The notes: a model not told the origin generated them from the sequence alone. DNA of 64,000 nucleotides from Dastarcus helophoroides (GCA_028583605.1 CM053329.1:15913980-15977979), one strand, 5' to 3'; shown: positions 1 through 13,530, numbered from the stretch's first letter. Numbers and translations are program-made.

Positions 1-3000
1 TTGCTAGAAGAAGCTCGAATTCATTGCGTAATTAAAGAAGCTTATTACATTGGAAGATCTACTAGATGAAGTTCAAAGTCATTGTGTAATAAGAGAAGCT
101 TGTCATACTGAGAGAAAATTGGCCAGAAGGCTCCTCGTAATAAAAAACAAGTTGCCATATTGAAGGAAGATCTGCTAGAAGAAGCCCAAAGTCACTGCAT
201 AATTAGAAGAGCTTGCCATATTGAGGGAAATTGCACATATGATGCCTTAATTGATGACCAGATTACCAAATTGGAGGAAGATCTACTAGAAGAAGTCGAA
301 TTCATTGCGCGATTAGAAGACTTTGTCATGCTGGGGAAAAATCTGCTAGAAGACATGGGAAGACAGGGAAAGAATTTCTTCATAAAAGCTTAAAGTCATG
401 GCGTGATTAGACGAGCTTGTAATATTAGGAGAAAATCTGCTAGAAGGAGCCCAAATTCATAATGAAAAATATTGCTATATTGAAGGAGGATTCTTAACAA
501 AAAAAAGCTTGACAGGAGAGGATTTGTTAGTAAAAGCTTGAAGTCATTAGGTGATTACATGAGCTTGTCATATTAGGAGAAAATCTGCTAAAAAGAGCCT
601 AAATTCATAATGAAAACATAGCTATATTAAAGGAGGATCTACTATAGGAAGCCTGGAGTCGTTGCATGATTAGAAGAACTTGTCATACTGAGGGAAAGTC
701 GCACAACGAATACCTAAATTCATAACAAGAAATGTTTGCCATATTGGACGAAGATATGCTATAAGAAGATGGAATTCATTGCATAATTGGAGTAGTTTGT
801 TATATTGGAGAATTTGCTAAAAGAAGTTCGAAGTTATTGCGGCATACTCGGAGAAAATCGACTAAAAGACCCCCCGTAATGTAAAAAAAATTGCTAGGAA
901 GAGCCCAGATTTATTGAATAGCTAGAAGAGCTTGTGATATTGAGAGAATATTGCACAGAAGATGCCTAAATTGATAATCAGAAAATATTACCATTCTGGA
1001 GGAAGACCTAAGAAAAAAAAGTCATTGTATGGTTGGAATGCTTTGTTATACTAGGGGAAAATCTGCTAGAAAATATCTAAAATGTTTACAAAAAAATTGT
1101 CAGAGAGAGGATCTGTTAGTAAAAGCTCGAAGTCATTACATGATTAGACGAGCTAGTTTTATTGGGAGAAAATCTGCTAAAAGAAACTTAAATTTATAAC
1201 GAAAAAAAGTTGCCATATTGGAGGAAGATCTGTTTTATTAAGCCTGAAGTCGTTAAATGATTAGAAGAAGAGCTTGTTTTATTGAGGGAAGATTGCATAG
1301 AACATACCCAAATTCATAAACTACCAACATTCATAACAAGAAAATATTGGAGAAAGATCTGGTAGAAAAACTCGAATTGATTACGTAACTAGAATAGTTT
1401 GCTATATAGGAGAAAGATCTGCTAAAAGTTCGAAGTCAATGAGTGATTCGAAGGGCTTGTCATATAAGGAAAAAATCGACTAGAAGACGCCTCGTAATAA
1501 AAAAAGAAATAAGCAAATGTTTCCGTATTGGAGGAATGGTCTGCTAGAAGTAGCCCAAAGTCATTGTATCCTTAGAAGAGCTTGTCATCTTGAGCAAAAA
1601 TAGCACAGAAGGTGCCTACATTGGTAAACAGAGAATCTTACCATGTTGAAGGAAGACCTACTAGAAGAAGTCCGAAGTTATTGCACAATTAGAAGACTTC
1701 GTCAAACTGAAGAAAAATTTGCTAGCAAGAAAATCTTACCATATTAGAGCAAGATCTGTTAGATGAAGTTCGAAGTAATTGAGTGATTTAGAAGAATTTG
1801 TCAATCTGCAGAAAAATCTGCTAGAAGACCAGCCATAAAATCTTCTTATATTGAAAAAAGATCTACTAGAAGAAGTATAAGTCATTACGCGATTAGAAGA
1901 CTTTGTTATACTGAAAGAAAATCTGCTAGAAGACCCCTTAAAATCATAACAAAAAAGCCTGAGATAGGATCTGTTAGTAAAAGCTTGAAGTCATTGCGTG
2001 ATATGAGCTAGTCATATTGGGAGAAAATCTGCTAAAAGAAGTCTAAATTCATAATAAAAAAAAGTTGTCATATTCGAGGAGGATCTGCTAGAGAAAGCCT
2101 GAGATCATTGCATAATTAGAAGAGCCCGTCATATTAAGATAAAATTGCATAGAAGATATCTAAATTCATATCGACTAGAAGAAGATTGAATTCATTACGT
2201 AAATAGATTAATTTGTCATATTGAAGGAAAATCTGCTAAAAGAATTTCGAAGTAATTGCGCCACTTGTCATACATAAAAAAATCACCTGAGGAACGCCTT
2301 GTAATAAAAAAAATTGCAACAATGCTAGAAGAAGCCCAAATGCATGATCAGAAAAGCTTGTCATATTGAGGAAAAATTGTACAAAATTGCAAGCAACTCT
2401 CATCATATTGAAGAAAGATGTACGAGAAGAAGTTCAAAATCCTTGCGTAATCAGAAGACTTTCTCATACTGGAAAGAAATTTGCTAGAAGACATCTAAAA
2501 CCTTACCAAAGAGACTTGCTATATTAAAAGAGAATCTATTAGTAGATACTCCAAGTCATTGTGTGGAAGAAGCTTCTCATATGCGGAAAAATTGATTATA
2601 AAACGCCCAAACCCTTTACAAGAAGAGCTAAATATATTGGAGAAAAATCTGTTAAAAAAAGTCTAAATACATGATCAAAACAGCTTGTCATATTGAAGAA
2701 AAATTGTACAGAAGATGCCTGCCTAAATTGCAAGAAAATCTTACCACATTGAAGGAAGATATATGAAGATATACAAGAAGAAGTTCTAGAAGACATCTTA
2801 AATCTTATCAAACAGACTCGCCATATTAAAAGAGAATCTATTAGTAGAATCACCAAGTCGTTGTGATAAAAAAGGTTGCAGCAGTGCAGAGGGTCTGCTA
2901 GATGGACGCCCAAATGTATGATTAGAAGAGGTGGCCATATTGAGGAAAAATGGTACAGAAGACGCCTGCCTAAATTGCAAGAAAATCTTATCATATCGAA

Positions 3001-3857
3001 AGAATATGTACGAGAAGAAATGCAAAATAATTGCGTAATTAGAAGACTTTGTCATACTGGAAAGAAATTAGCTAGAAGACATCTAAAACCTTAACAAACA
3101 GACTCATTATATCAAAAGAGAATCTATTAGTAGAATCTCCATGTCGTTGTGTGGAAGAAACTTCTCATATGCCGAAAAATCGATTAGAAAACGCCCAAAT
3201 CCTCAACAAGGAAAGCTGGATATATTGGAGGAAAATCTGTTAGAAGAGGTCCAAATACATAATCAAAACAGCTTGTCATATTGAGGAACAATTGTTCAGA
3301 AGATGCCTGCCTAAACTGCTAACAAGAAAATCTTACCATATTAATTAAAAGTAATTAAGTAATTAAAAGACTTTGTCATACTAGAAAGAAATCTGCTAGA
3401 AGGCATCTTAAACCTTACCAAAAAGACTTGTCATCTTAAAAGAGAATCTGTAAGTAGAATCTCCAAGTTGTTGTGTACAAGAAGCTTTTTATTTGCCCAA
3501 AAATCAATTAAAAAACGTTCAAGTCCCTAATAAGGAGGGCTGGATATATTGGAGGAAAATCTGTTAGAAGAAGTCCAAGTACATGATCTGAAGAGCTTCT
3601 CATATTGAGGAAACATTGTCCAGAAGATGCCTGCCTAAACTACTAACAAGAAAATCTTACCATATTGAAGGAAGATCTACTAGAAAAGTTCAAAGTAATT
3701 AAAAGACTTTTTCATACTAGGAAGAAATCTGCTAGAAGACATCTAAAACCTTATTAAAAAGACTTGTCATATTAAAAGACAATTTGTAACTAGCATTTCC
3801 AAGTCATTTTGTAGAAGCAGCTTCTTATATGCGTAAAAACCAACTAGAAAACGCTCA
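1..3857. repeat. Diverged ~60-bp minisatellite array, first block
   Basis: The block is built from a degenerate unit of about 50-65 bp. It reads roughly CTAGAAGAAG, a CAAAGTCATTGCG core, a TTAGAAGAGCTTGTCATA block and a GAGGAAAA spacer. Units differ by many substitutions and small indels, so this is an old array. Short open frames here are readings of the repeat and I do not count them as genes. Confidence 0.9.
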
Positions 3858-5312
3858 AATTCCAAAATTTTTTAATTAATGCTTTTCTAGAATTCTCTAG
3901 TTGGCTTCAAGCTGGGAGAATTGAAAACGAAATAAAAACCAATTCTAATTTCTACAAAGATTCTAATATTAAGCTTCTATGGTCAAATGTTAAGATTAAA
4001 ACTTGTAAATCGAGTTAAGAAGCTTGAGAAACTTTAAAGACAAACCTTGCAAGAAGCTCAGAATTTAAACTTTGATGAGGACGAATTTAAGCTAACAGAC
4101 TTGAAAGCAAGCTTAAAATTTACATTTTTTAGAATGTTTTAAAGTCAAAGTCTCTTAGCTTGGCCTTTACAAAAGCCTCAAACTCAAACTGGGCAGCCTA
4201 ATATAAGACGTAATAATTCAAGTTTGAAAGAATCGAAAAGGGAAAGTAAGAGGTTTTACAGAGACTTCAAAATTCAACTAAAACTTGAAAACCACAAATT
4301 TTCCTAATTTTTCTAAAATCCTCAATTTGACTTCAAGCTTAGAAAATTTAAAATGAAATCAAAATCAGCTCAAGTTTTTATATAAATCCTAATATTAAGT
4401 TTCTATGGTCAAAAATTAGGATTAAAATTTGTAAATCGAATTAAGAAGCTTAAAAAGTAACAGAGGCAAACTTGGGAAACAATAGAGGCAAGCTTGAGAA
4501 ACAACAAAGGCAAGCTTGAGAAACAACAGAGGCAAGCTTGACAAGAAGCTCAAAACTCAAGCTTTTGCGAGGACAAATTCAACCTAAAACTTGATGAGAA
4601 ATTGGAAATTTAAGTTTTAAGGATATTTTAAATTCAAGTTCTCCTGAGTTCAGTTCCTATAAAAAGCACGAATTCAACCTGAGCAGCTTAAAACAAGTCC
4701 TTATAGCTTAAGTTTAAGAGAATTGAAAGAGGCGAGAGGGCTAAAGTTCTATAGATACTTTGCAATGCAACCTTAAACTTTTTTAATTTATATTTTTCTA
4801 GAATTCTCAAGTTTTTTTTAAAAGAATTGAAAACAAAATAAAAATCAATTCAAATTTCTGTAAAGATCCTAATGTTAGGTTTCTGTGGTTAAAGGTCAAG
4901 AGTAGTAAAACTTGTAAATTGAGGTTAGGGAACTTGCGAAGTTTTAGAGACAAGCTTGGTTCTTGCACAAACGCTTGAACTTTAAAAGCTTCCTATCTTA
5001 AAACTCAAGCTTATGTGAGGACGAATTCAAGCTAAGACTTGATGAGAAGTTAGAAATTATGTTTTAAGGATGTTTTAAATTTAAGTTCTTTATACTTTAG
5101 TTTTTATACAATCCACGAATTTAAGCTCAGCAGCTTGAAACCAGACGTTTTGGCTTAAGTTCAAGAGAATTGAAAGAGGCTAGAGGGTTAAAGTATAGAT
5201 ACTTTACAATGCAACTCAAAACTGAAAAGAACTTTAAACACCAAACTTTTCTAATTTATGTTTTTCTAGAATTCTCAAGTTTTTTTTAAAGAATTGAAAA
5301 CAAAATGAAAAG
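3858..5312. repeat. Second tandem family (~425-475 bp unit) interrupting the minisatellite
   Basis: About three units recur, anchored on TCTATGGTCAA at about 3977 and 4403 and a related TCTGTGGTTAA at about 4881, giving spacings near 425 and 475 bp. Each unit carries TTCTAGAATTCTC, a purine-rich middle and AAGCTTGAGAAAC-like blocks. The ~60-bp minisatellite stops at about 3857 and resumes at about 5313 within one of its units. That suggests insertion or an array-array recombination joint. Confidence 0.75.
4462..4545. repeat. Local 22-bp tandem repeat
   Basis: Nearly four copies of a 22-bp unit of the form GGCAAGCTTGAGAAACAACA, each carrying an AAGCTT site in the better copies. It is a local expansion inside the second tandem family. 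Confidence 0.8.
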
Positions 5313-8300
5313 CTGGGATATATAAGGTTGCAACAGTGCTAGAGGGTCTGCCAGATGGCGCCCAAATGCATGTTTAGAAGAGCTTGTCATATTGAGGAAA
5401 AATTGTACAGGATATGTCTGCTTAAATTGTAAGAAAATCTTACCATATTAAAGAAAAATGTACAAGAAAATGTTCAAAATCATTGCCTAATTAGAAGACT
5501 TTGTCGTACTGGAAAAAAATTTGCTAGAAGACATCTAAAACCTTACCAAACAGACTCGTCATATTAAAAGAGAATCGATTAGTAGAATCTCCAAGTCGTT
5601 GTGTGGAAGGAGTTTCTTATATGCGGAAAAATCGATTAGAAAACGCCCAAATTCTCAACAAGGAGAGCTGAATATATTGGAGAAAAATGTGTTAGAAGAA
5701 GTCCCAATGCATTATCTGAAGAGCTTGTTGTATTGAGCAAAAATTGTACAGAAGATGCCTGCCTAAATTGCAGGAAAATCTTACCATATTGAAGCAAAAT
5801 GTACGAGAGGAAGTTCAAAATTACTGCATAATTATGCAGTATGCAGTCTTTTAATTAGAAGACTTTGTCATACTGTAAAGAAATCTGCTAGAAGACATCT
5901 AAACCCTCACCAAACAGACTCGCCATATTAAAAGAGAATCTATTAGTAGAATCTCCAAGTCGCTGTGTGGAAGAAGCTTCTTATATGCCGAAAAATCGAT
6001 TAGAAAACGATCGAATTCTTAACAAGGAGAGCTGGGATATATTGAACAAACATCGCCTCGTAATAAAAAAAGGTTGCAACAATGCTTTTGTTAGAAGACG
6101 TCCAAATGCATGATCAGAAGGGCTTGTCATATTGAGAAAAAATTGTACAGGATATGTCTGCTTAAATTGTAAGAAAATCTTACCATATTAAAGGAAGATG
6201 TACAAGAAAAAGTTTAAAATCATTGCGTAATTAGAAGACTTTGTCATACCGGAAAGAAATCTGCTAGAAGACATCTAAAACCTTACCAAACAGACTCGTC
6301 ATATTAAAAGAGAATCTATTAGTAGAATCTCCATGTCGTTGTGTGAAAAAAGCTTCTCATATGCCGAAAAATCGATTAAAAAATGCCCAAATCCTTAACA
6401 AGGAAAGCTGGATATATTGGAGGAAAATCTGTTAGAAGAATGCATGATCAAAAGATTTTGTCATATTAAGGAACAATTGTACAGAGGATGCCTTCCTAAA
6501 CTTCTCACAAGAAAATCTTACTAGATTAAAGAAAGATCTACTAAAAAAGTTTAAAATTATTGCGCAGTTAGAAGACTTTCTCATACTGGAAAGAAATCCG
6601 CTAAAAGACATCTAAAACCTTACCAAAAAGACTTGTCATAATAAAAGAGAATCTGTTAGTAGAATCTCCAAATCATTGTGTAGAAGAAGCTTCTCATATG
6701 CACAAAAATCAACTAGAAAACGCTCAAATCTTCAACAAGGAGAGTCTACTAGATGGCTTCAAAATGCATAGTCAGAAGAGCTTGCCATACTAAGGGAAAA
6801 TTGTACGGAAGATGCCTCCCTAAATTGCAAGAAAGTGTTACCATATTGAAGGAAGATGTACGAGAAGAAGTTCAAAATCATTGCGCAATTAGAAGAAAAT
6901 CCTTAAAATCCTTAACAAGGAGAGCTGGATTTATTAGAAAAAAATCTGTTAGAAGAAGTCTAAATGCATGATCAAAAGAGCTTGTCATATTGAGGAACAA
7001 TTGTACAGAAAATGCTTGCCTAAACTTTTAACTTCTAACATATTAAAGAAAGATCTACTAGAAAAGTTTAAAATCATTGCGTAATTAAAAGACTTTGTCA
7101 TACTAGAAAGAAATCTGCTAGAAGACATCTAAAACCTTACCAAAAAGACTTGCCATATTAAAAGAGAATCTGTTAGTAGAATTTCCAAATCATTGTGTAG
7201 AAGAAGCTTCTCATATGCACAAAAATCAACCAGAAGACGCTCAAATCCTCAACAGGGAGAGTCTACTAGATGGCTTCCAAATGCATAGTCAGAAGAGCTT
7301 GCCATACTGAGGAAAAATTGTACGGAAGGTGCCTCCCTAAATTGCAAGAAAGTGTTGCCATATTGAAGGAAGATGTACGAGAAGAAGTTCAAAATCATTG
7401 CGTAATTAGAAGAAAATCCTTAACAAGGAGAGCTGGATTTATTAGAAAAAATCTGTTAGAAGAAGTCTAAATGCATGATCAAAAGAGCTTGTCATATTGA
7501 GGAACAATTGTACGGAAAATGCTTGCCTAAACTTTTAACTTCTAACATATTGAAGAAAGATCTACTAGAAAAGTTTAAAATCATTGCGTAATTAAAAGAC
7601 TTTGTCATACTAGGAAGAAATCTGCTAGAAGACATCTAAAACCTTACCAAAAATACTTGCCATATTAAAAGAGAATCTGTTAGTAGAATTTCCAAATCAT
7701 TGTGTAGAAGAAGCTTCTTATATGCACAAAAATCAACTAGAAAACGCTCAAATCCTCAACAAGGAGAGTCCACTAGATGGCTTCCAAATGCATGGTCAGA
7801 AGAGCTTGCCATACTGAGGAAAAATTGTACGGAAGATGCCTCCCTAAATTGCAAGAAAGTGTTACCATATTGAAGAAAGATGTACGAGAAGAAGTTCAAA
7901 ATCATTGCCTAATTAGAAGAAAATCCTTAACAAGGAGGGCTTGATTTATTAGAAAAAAATCTGTTAGAAGAAGTCTAAATGCATGATCAAAAGAGCTTGT
8001 CATATTGAGGAACAATTGTGCAGCACATGCTTACCTAAACTTTTAACTTTTAACATATTGAAGAAAGATCTACTAGAAAAGTTTAAAATCATTGCGTAAT
8101 TAAAAGACTTTGTCATACTAGGAAGAAATCTGCTAGAAGACATCTAAAACCTTACCAAAAAGACTTGCCATATTAAAAGAGAATCTGTTAGTAGAATTTC
8201 CAAATCATTGTGTAGAAGAAGCTTCTCCTATGCACAAAAATCAACTAGAAAACGCTCAAATCCTCAACAGGGAGAGTCTACTAGATGGCTTCCAAATGCA

Positions 8301-8830
8301 TAGTCAGAAGAGCTTGCCATACTGAGGAAAAATTGTACGGAAGATGCCTCCCTAAATTGCAAGAAAGTGTTACCATATTGAAGAAAGATGTACGAGAAGA
8401 AGTTCAAAATCATTGCCTAATTAGAAGAAAATCCTTAACAAGGAGAGCTTGATTTATTAGAAAAAAATCTGTTAGAAGAAGTCTAAATGCATGATCAAAA
8501 GAGTTTGTCATATTGAGGAACAATTGTACAGAAGATGCCCGCCTAAACAGCTAACAAGAAAATCTCACCTTATTGAAGAAAGAACTACTAGAAAAGTTCA
8601 AAATCATTTCGTAATTAAAACACTTTGTCATACTAGGAAGAGATCCGTTAGAAGACATCTAAAATCTTATCAAAAAGACTCGCCATATTAAAAGAGAATT
8701 CGTTAGTAGAATCTCCAAGTCATTGAGTTGAAGGAGCTTTTCATATGTGAGAAAATCGACTAGAGAACGCCCAAATTTTCATCAAGGAGAGCACATTGGA
8801 GGAAAATCTGTGGGAAGAAGCCCAAACTGA
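5313..8830. repeat. ~60-bp minisatellite, second block, with ~510-bp higher-order unit
   Basis: The same basic unit as the first block resumes. A higher-order unit is clear from GTCTACTAGATGGCTTC at 6744, 7261, 7768 (GTCCACTAGA) and 8276, giving periods of 517, 507 and 508 bp. These four units are much more alike than the rest of the array, so they were copied recently. Similar peptides read from each copy simply reflect the duplication. Confidence 0.9.
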
Positions 8831-8837
8831 TTAAGTT

Positions 8838-8900
8838 ATGATGCTTTATAAATGTGATAACGAATGATGCTTTATGAATGTGATAACGAATGATGCTTCG
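8838..8900. repeat. 26-bp tandem duplication
   Basis: ATGATGCTTTATGAATGTGA-type sequence starts at 8838, 8864 and 8890, an exact 26-bp period. The third copy is partial. It lies at the edge of the minisatellite. Confidence 0.85.
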
Positions 8901-11783
8901 CCATTACTTAATTAGTTCGTTATCCTATTGGGGGAAATTGACTAAGAGACCTTAAATTTATTACATACCAATTGAGAAAAAATGGTCCAAACGATGCCTA
9001 AGCTTTAAAAATGATCCTTTGCGAGTAGATTGAACATAAAAAAGAGCCAATTTCGGGATAACTCAAGGATCAAAAAAGGTCAAAGTTAGCAAAATTCTTC
9101 TGCTCTCCCTAAAATATTGGTTTACCTAAAGAAGGTGCATGGAGACTCTAATTTCATTTGATTTACATTTTGTACTACTTAACGTTGAGTTGGTAGATAT
9201 TTCACTCCAGGCTGATTTGAAGTAGGCACCTCGTCCGATGTAATGTTCACTTTAATTAAGTTTGTGTTTACGGTGTGTTATGAAACAAGTTTTCCAACAA
9301 CTTCTGGATTCAAAGCATTTCTCTAAGAGTAATTAGTGAGTCAGGAGTTAGGAATATTTCCCAAAGCGTCGAAAGCAGATTATATCTGACAATAAATACA
9401 GATTTCACACTATATAATTCTATTTACATGTTTGACTAATATTAAATGATTTAAAAAAAAACTGAACGTCCAGATTTCAACATATCTTCAGAAAAATGAA
9501 CATTGAGCCTTTCATGGAAACGAGACTATAGACAAAATACCAAAAATACGAGCTGCCTCGGTCATTATGCCATTTTTAACCACATGTTCGTTTAGTAAAG
9601 AGAGGAAACTAATATATTACTCGACCTTTTAAAAGAGTGATAAATCAATCCGTAACTCTTTCTAATAGGGCGCCCCTGGTTCGCAACACACTCTCACAGT
9701 AATCATAGTTTACGATTTTACAGGCCAACTGTTCACGTTACAACTCACCAAGTTCAGACGGTAAGATGGTCTGGCGATGGCGAATATTGCTAATTATTAG
9801 GCAACAAATTTTTAATTATTATTTCGCCACATAATTATACGCTTGAAACTAATATGAAAATATTTACATCTCATTTACATTTTTTGCTTCTTTAGTCAAC
9901 TAGTCCCATGAAATATAAAATGGATTTTAAAATATAAATATTTGAAAAAGTGTACGCAAAAATTATGGGACATTCGTGAGAAAAAACCAATCATTCAACG
10001 ACTGTCGGTGGAAAACAAGTCGATGGACGATAGGGCATTCTTGCCCTATAAACCAGGACTACTCTCCCCTTGAAACGATGCCTAAATCGTGAACAAACTT
10101 TATGAGATTTTGCTCCTGACGTAGTTTGCGTTAATGGGGACATATCGTTTTTTGGATCGTGCATAAAAAGGTTGTAATAAACACAATAGACTCAGGAGGT
10201 GCTGTTTGCACACCATTATCCTGCTTACAAAAGCGCACCTGATAAAATGTTATTGTTTTAAACTACGACTGTGTTCGCTACACCATACCCTACATAATAT
10301 GCAGATCTATTCAATGGTTTACAGTAAACGACCCAAACTCATTCCTTGGCAGAATTGCGAGGTTTCAGGAATAATATCCTCACCTCAGATACGTCGAATA
10401 AATGGGTCTTGCTTTGAGCGAGCTTTAACGGATTATTAGTTTTAATGTTTATTTAACTTCGTAGTCCCAGATTTCTCTATCGCCTATTTATTAGTTTTTG
10501 TATCTTCGGCTTCACGTTTACACATAAATCAACAAGGATTCATTTGAATGCGCTTTTTCCTCGCTTATTCTTCCTTTGAATCCTTTCAAGGAGCTTTTTA
10601 TTCAATCTGCGATTAAAATGTGAATAGTGGCGCTTTCGTAGCTGATCAATAAGTGGTTTTAGAGCGACAGCTTTCATAACGTTCGTAAATATTCCACCAT
10701 CAGTAAAGACACCCGAATTTAATAGAGTAACTATTAAGGGTTAGAGCGCAATTTGATATAACCTTATAAGCTCTAATAAGGTTGAAAGCAATCTTTGGTC
10801 CCCTGATACGTATTCAAACCTTTGTGCAGTAAAATCAATTCTCTGGTTTTTTTTCAGAGTGATCGTCTCTGCCAAATGTCATTGGGTCAACTGTTAATCA
10901 ACTGATTCATTACTATACCTGTTTAAGGGGTTATTGCAGATTGCGTTTATTTTCATAACCGTGTTGAAGCTATTCCACAGTTTCTTTCAAAGACCGATAG
11001 ATGGCGCTGTATTTGGGAATCACATGGACCAGGTCTGCTGATTCTGAGTATATACTTTCCGGAGCCTTTGTCAACGTTCGAGATGGGTATTCCAAACTGA
11101 TAACATCGGTTTTTGGTTCCCAAACTTCGAATCTGATAATCTATAGTTCAAATTTATTGGTCTGTAAATTAGAATGAAATTCCACTTCGGTTGAAACAGC
11201 TGAATCGTTGAAATATGTATTCGTGTTGAACAGCTTCTACAAAGTAAGTTGTCTTGCGAATGAATATAGAAATTGTGCACTTGAAACGCCTGAAAACACT
11301 TAAATATTTTATGGTACCAGAGTATAACTTAATTCGGAATTTCAATGAGTCTTTATCAACTTCGACGTGAATCGACGATGGTTAGAAAGTTAAGTATTCT
11401 GCTGCTACGTTAAACAAGACTAAAGTGTTGATATGAGGTAAAGTTGGCGAAAATCTGTAATACAATCCGCATCATCAGGATATTGGAACTTTGCAAAGTT
11501 CACATTATTTGCTCAAAATACGATAGATAAATCGTCCGTGTAGTTTTATTAGTATTTCTGATTATACTACATTCTAATACTTCGCACTGAATTGAAAATA
11601 TATTCATTTTCAGCATTCTCTAATCTCTAAGTCTAAAATGCAATTATGGAAATTCATACTAAAGGATTCTATTTTAAAAGAAATGTCTTCCTTAGTTTAC
11701 TTTTATGATGCCAACAAATATTGTATTAATATCCAATGAACGTTTTTTATTCGTGAAGATTTTAATTTTTGTTTAAAATCTAT
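8901..11783. other. Unique A+T-rich region without recognisable gene
   Basis: No long tandem structure and no recognisable coding family on either strand. The short open frames at about 10206-10439 (plus) and 11071-11280 (minus) show no motif I know. The only local structure I noted is a short hairpin near 10030. Confidence 0.6.
10030..10049. other. Short perfect hairpin
   Basis: ATAGGGCA and TGCCCTAT form an 8-bp stem around a TTCT loop. It may be chance or a transposon relic. There is no T-run to suggest a terminator. Confidence 0.5.
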
Positions 11784-11787
11784 CTAT

Positions 11788-12145
11788 TGTTGCGGGCTTA
11801 TCGGTTCGAATTGATTACAATTATCGAATAATACCCACTTTATTACCAAACTAAACGCGGATCACTACTCACCTATTGACTTCTTACTAACTCACTAATT
11901 ACACTGACTCTAACTGACTTTCTTGCGGGAAAGTTGTCCGCCTTTTATAGTTTTGGCTCCCGGCTTCTAGAACTTTTCGGCAGATAAGGCTTATCGTTTG
12001 CCGAAATTTCTGGAACGCTTATCTGCCGTTTGTTTCGTTATCGCGGCCGCTTTCCCCTCATCGGATCCTTCTAGAAACTTTTTTTATTTACTAAATTCTA
12101 CAATTCTATTCTAAATTCTATTCCATCTATTTACATTGCGTTACA
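11788..12145 (-). mobile_element. Solo LTR, copy 1 (minus), Ty3/gypsy-like
   Basis: A 358-bp solo long terminal repeat. In transcription sense it starts TGTAACGCAATG and ends GCCCGCAACA. CTAT at 11784-11787 and at 12146-12149 is a perfect 4-bp target-site duplication, which defines the ends. Reading the minus strand, a TATA box lies at 11949-11943 and an AATAAA signal at 11844-11839. There is no internal gag-pol on either side, so this is the product of LTR-LTR recombination. A 4-bp duplication fits Ty3/gypsy-like elements. It shares long blocks with the LTRs at 26.45, 35.34, 46.05 and 51.75 kb. Confidence 0.88.
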
Positions 12146-12161
12146 CTATATTAGTATCTCT

Positions 12162-12297
12162 CTGAAGATGATAGCTTGGCTATTGAAACGCGTTAGAGCA
12201 ACCTTTGTTGTGTTTTCTATCTTTCTTGGTTTCAGAGGACAAGATTTGTATTTCAATTTTTGAAGATAACCAAGGACCAGTCCGTTCTACCAAAATT
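12162..12297. repeat. Dispersed repeat end (AACGGACTGGTCCTTGG family), copy 1
   Basis: It contains CTTGGTTTCAG, a ATTTGTATTTCAATTTTTGA block and CCAAGGACCAGTCCGTT. The same blocks occur at about 13531-13652, 42928-43070, 56975-57115 and 57338-57427, partly inverted. At its left it carries CTGAAGATGATAGC-TTG-GCTATTGAAAC, which resembles a decayed hammerhead core but lacks a proper closing pair. It may be the terminus of a Penelope-like or foldback element; I cannot assign the class. Confidence 0.65.
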
Positions 12298-12503
12298 TAA
12301 AATCTATGACACTTAATGTACCCAATTTATAAAATCAGAATTAGAATAACGAAAGAAACGGACAACGGTCTTTGGATGAGGACCATCGTGGGCATAGTTA
12401 TGGTGGGCCAAAGTCCCCTTAATCTTATGCAGTCAAGCGAAATTGTAGATTTAATGGATGTTTTTTTCCTCAAAATTCATCGTTTTTTTTTCGACTTTAC
12501 TTC

Positions 12504-13390
12504 CAAAATTCGACTTCCAAAATTCGACTTCGAAAATTCGACTTCGAAAATTCGACTTCCAAAATTCGACTTCCGAAATTCGACTTTCGAAATTCGACGT
12601 TACGTCTAAAGTTCGACTTTACTTCCAAAATTCGACTTTCGAAATTCGACGTTACGTCTAAAGTACGACTTTACTTCCAAAATTCGACTTTCGAAATTCG
12701 ATGTTACGTCTAAAGTTCGACTTTACTTCCAAAATTCGACTTTCGAAATTCGACGTTACGTCTAAAGTTCGACTTTACTTCCAAAATTCGACTTTCGAAA
12801 TTCGACGTTACGTCTAAAGTTCGACTTTACTTCCAAAATTCGACTTTCGAAATTCGACGTTACGTCTAAAGTTCGACTTTACTTCCAAAATTCGACTTTC
12901 GAAATTCGACGTTACGTCTAAAGTTCGACTTTACTTCCAAAATTCGACTTTCGAAATTCGACGTTACGTCTAAAGTTCGACTTTACTTCCAAAATTCGAC
13001 TTTCGAAATTCGACGTTACGTCTAAAGTTCGACTTTACTTCCAAAATTCGACTTTCGAAATTCGACGTTACGTCTAAAGTTCGACTTTACTTCCAAAAGT
13101 CGACTTTCGAAATTCGACGTCACGTCTAAAGTTCGACTTTACTTCCAAAATTCGACTTTCGAAATTCGATGTTACGTCTAAAGTTCGACTTTACTTCCAA
13201 AATTCGACTTTCGAAATTCGACGTTACGTCTAAAGTTCGACTTTACTTCCAAAATTCGACTTTCGAAATTCGACGTTACGTCTAAAGTTCGACTTTACTT
13301 CCAAAAGTCTACTTCACTTCCAAAAGTCGACTTTACTTCCAAAATTCAACTTTACTTCCAAAATTCCACATTACTTCCAAAATTCGACGT
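12504..13390. repeat. Regular 52-bp satellite (TTCGAA-rich)
   Basis: Thirteen consecutive 52-bp units start at 12611 and end at 13286 with no length change. Each reads GTTCGACTTTACTTCC, AAAATTCGACTTTCG, AAATTCGACGTTACGTCTAAA. Only scattered substitutions occur, for example in the units at 12663 and 13079. The left flank (12504-12610) is made of ~14-bp TTCCAAAATTCGAC pieces and the right flank (13310-13390) of ~23-bp pieces, so the 52-bp unit grew from shorter ones. High homogeneity means recent amplification. Confidence 0.95.
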
Positions 13391-13530
13391 TTTGCTCAAA
13401 ATTTTGCCTTTATACGAAACCTTAACTGTCTACAAGTTTAGATTCGTTAGTCAAAAATTCCCCTTTTTTTAACAGTTTAATCGACCTTTTTATAAAAGAG
13501 TAAGATTTTCGAAAAAAACAATAATCTGAA

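Noticed and set aside
6753..7470. Two similar 66-72-codon frames starting MASKCIVRRACHT
   Set aside because: The same start recurs in each ~510-bp higher-order unit and frames differ in length. They are satellite readings, not paralogous genes.
11071..11280. 69-codon minus frame as a gene
   Set aside because: No start context, no recognisable motif and composition like the A+T-rich surroundings.
12166..12200. Hammerhead ribozyme at CTGAAGATGATAGC...GAAAC
   Set aside because: The pair closing stem II next to the core is mismatched and no stem I or III is evident. The 42.93-kb copy has an extra stem II mismatch.
12611..13290. CRISPR-like regular spacing of exact repeats
   Set aside because: There are no variable spacers. 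It is a head-to-tail 52-bp satellite in a eukaryotic context.
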